Of a stretch of DNA of 15,153 nt, positions 15,115 to 15,153 are shown piece after piece. The DNA is taken from the NCBI GenBank assembly GCA_964567515.1, contig CAZMMW010000017.1:1-15153 (forward strand), given 5' to 3'. Made by a program: the position numbers and the translations under genes. Positions within the stretch are counted from its first letter, which is position 1; every line of letters begins with the position of its first letter. Source of the DNA: JBBIVB01 sp964567515. Its GTDB lineage: Bacteria > Patescibacteriota > Patescibacteriia > Veblenbacterales > UBA10138. The notes beneath the pieces were generated by a model that saw only the letters and a list, made by a program, of their open reading frames with translations, did not search any database and had not been told where the DNA came from.

Positions 15115-15148
15115 ACATGGTGACACTTCTCTAGTACAATGGTGACAC
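15115..15148. repeat. Direct repeat ATGGTGACAC upstream of the operon promoter
   Basis: ATGGTGACAC occurs at 15117-15126 and 15139-15148, spaced 22 bases start to start, about two helical turns, and 23 bases upstream of the -35. It could bind an activator as a tandem site. Its position at the window edge also allows it to be the end of an insertion sequence lying to the right. Confidence 0.45.
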
Positions 15149-15153
15149 ATGTT

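Noticed and set aside
1..15153. CRISPR array, phage genes or transposase
   Set aside because: No regularly spaced repeats, no integrase or transposase motifs found in any frame; only a possible insertion-sequence end at the right edge.

Overview
The window is AT-rich bacterial DNA with no housekeeping gene, rRNA or tRNA that I can recognise. The minus-strand genes suggest a member of the Candidate Phyla Radiation (Patescibacteria). They encode very large lysine/glutamate-rich coiled-coil membrane proteins, a small protein resembling the DUF5663 family, and short membrane-anchored secreted proteins, and their starts lack Shine-Dalgarno sites. This placement is inference; no marker gene confirms it.

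Layout. (1) 66-1076 (+) encodes a single-span membrane protein with a strong Shine-Dalgarno site and a hairpin terminator. (2) 9119-1164 (-) is a run of four or five tightly packed minus-strand genes: a tiny very basic ORF (57 aa, uncertain), a 767-aa protein with a possible degenerate DHH-phosphoesterase-like segment, a 108-aa DUF5663-like protein, a 54-aa helical protein, and a 1588-aa membrane giant. A REP-like palindrome sits before the last gene. (3) 9231-11999 (+) is a secreted fusion of a legume-type (L-type) lectin and an LCAT-like lipase/acyltransferase, ending in two GWN/YW modules. It has good expression signals and a terminator but is cut by one in-frame TGA, and its lipase nucleophile elbow reads GHSMD instead of GHSMG. 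(4) 12396-13195 (-) is a decayed SAM-dependent methyltransferase. (5) 13196-13587 is a hairpin-rich, locally GC-rich non-coding element. (6) 15035-13588 (-) is a two-gene operon: a duplicated cysteine-rich secreted protein followed by a membrane-anchored extracytoplasmic protein, behind a good extended -10 promoter with a direct repeat upstream.

How the parts may fit together. Most intact proteins are predicted to lie in or outside the membrane, so the window looks like a cell-surface/accessory region. The lectin-lipase would bind glycans on another cell and attack its lipids, which would suit an episymbiont, but this copy may be inactive. The giant membrane protein, its small helical neighbours and the 767-aa protein are probably co-transcribed and could form one envelope-associated assembly of unknown role. 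A 33-residue helical motif links the 336-aa protein to the giant. About 3,000 codons of intact genes contain no internal TGA, so routine recoding of TGA is unlikely; the two broken loci (lectin-lipase and methyltransferase) lie side by side and look like a decaying patch.
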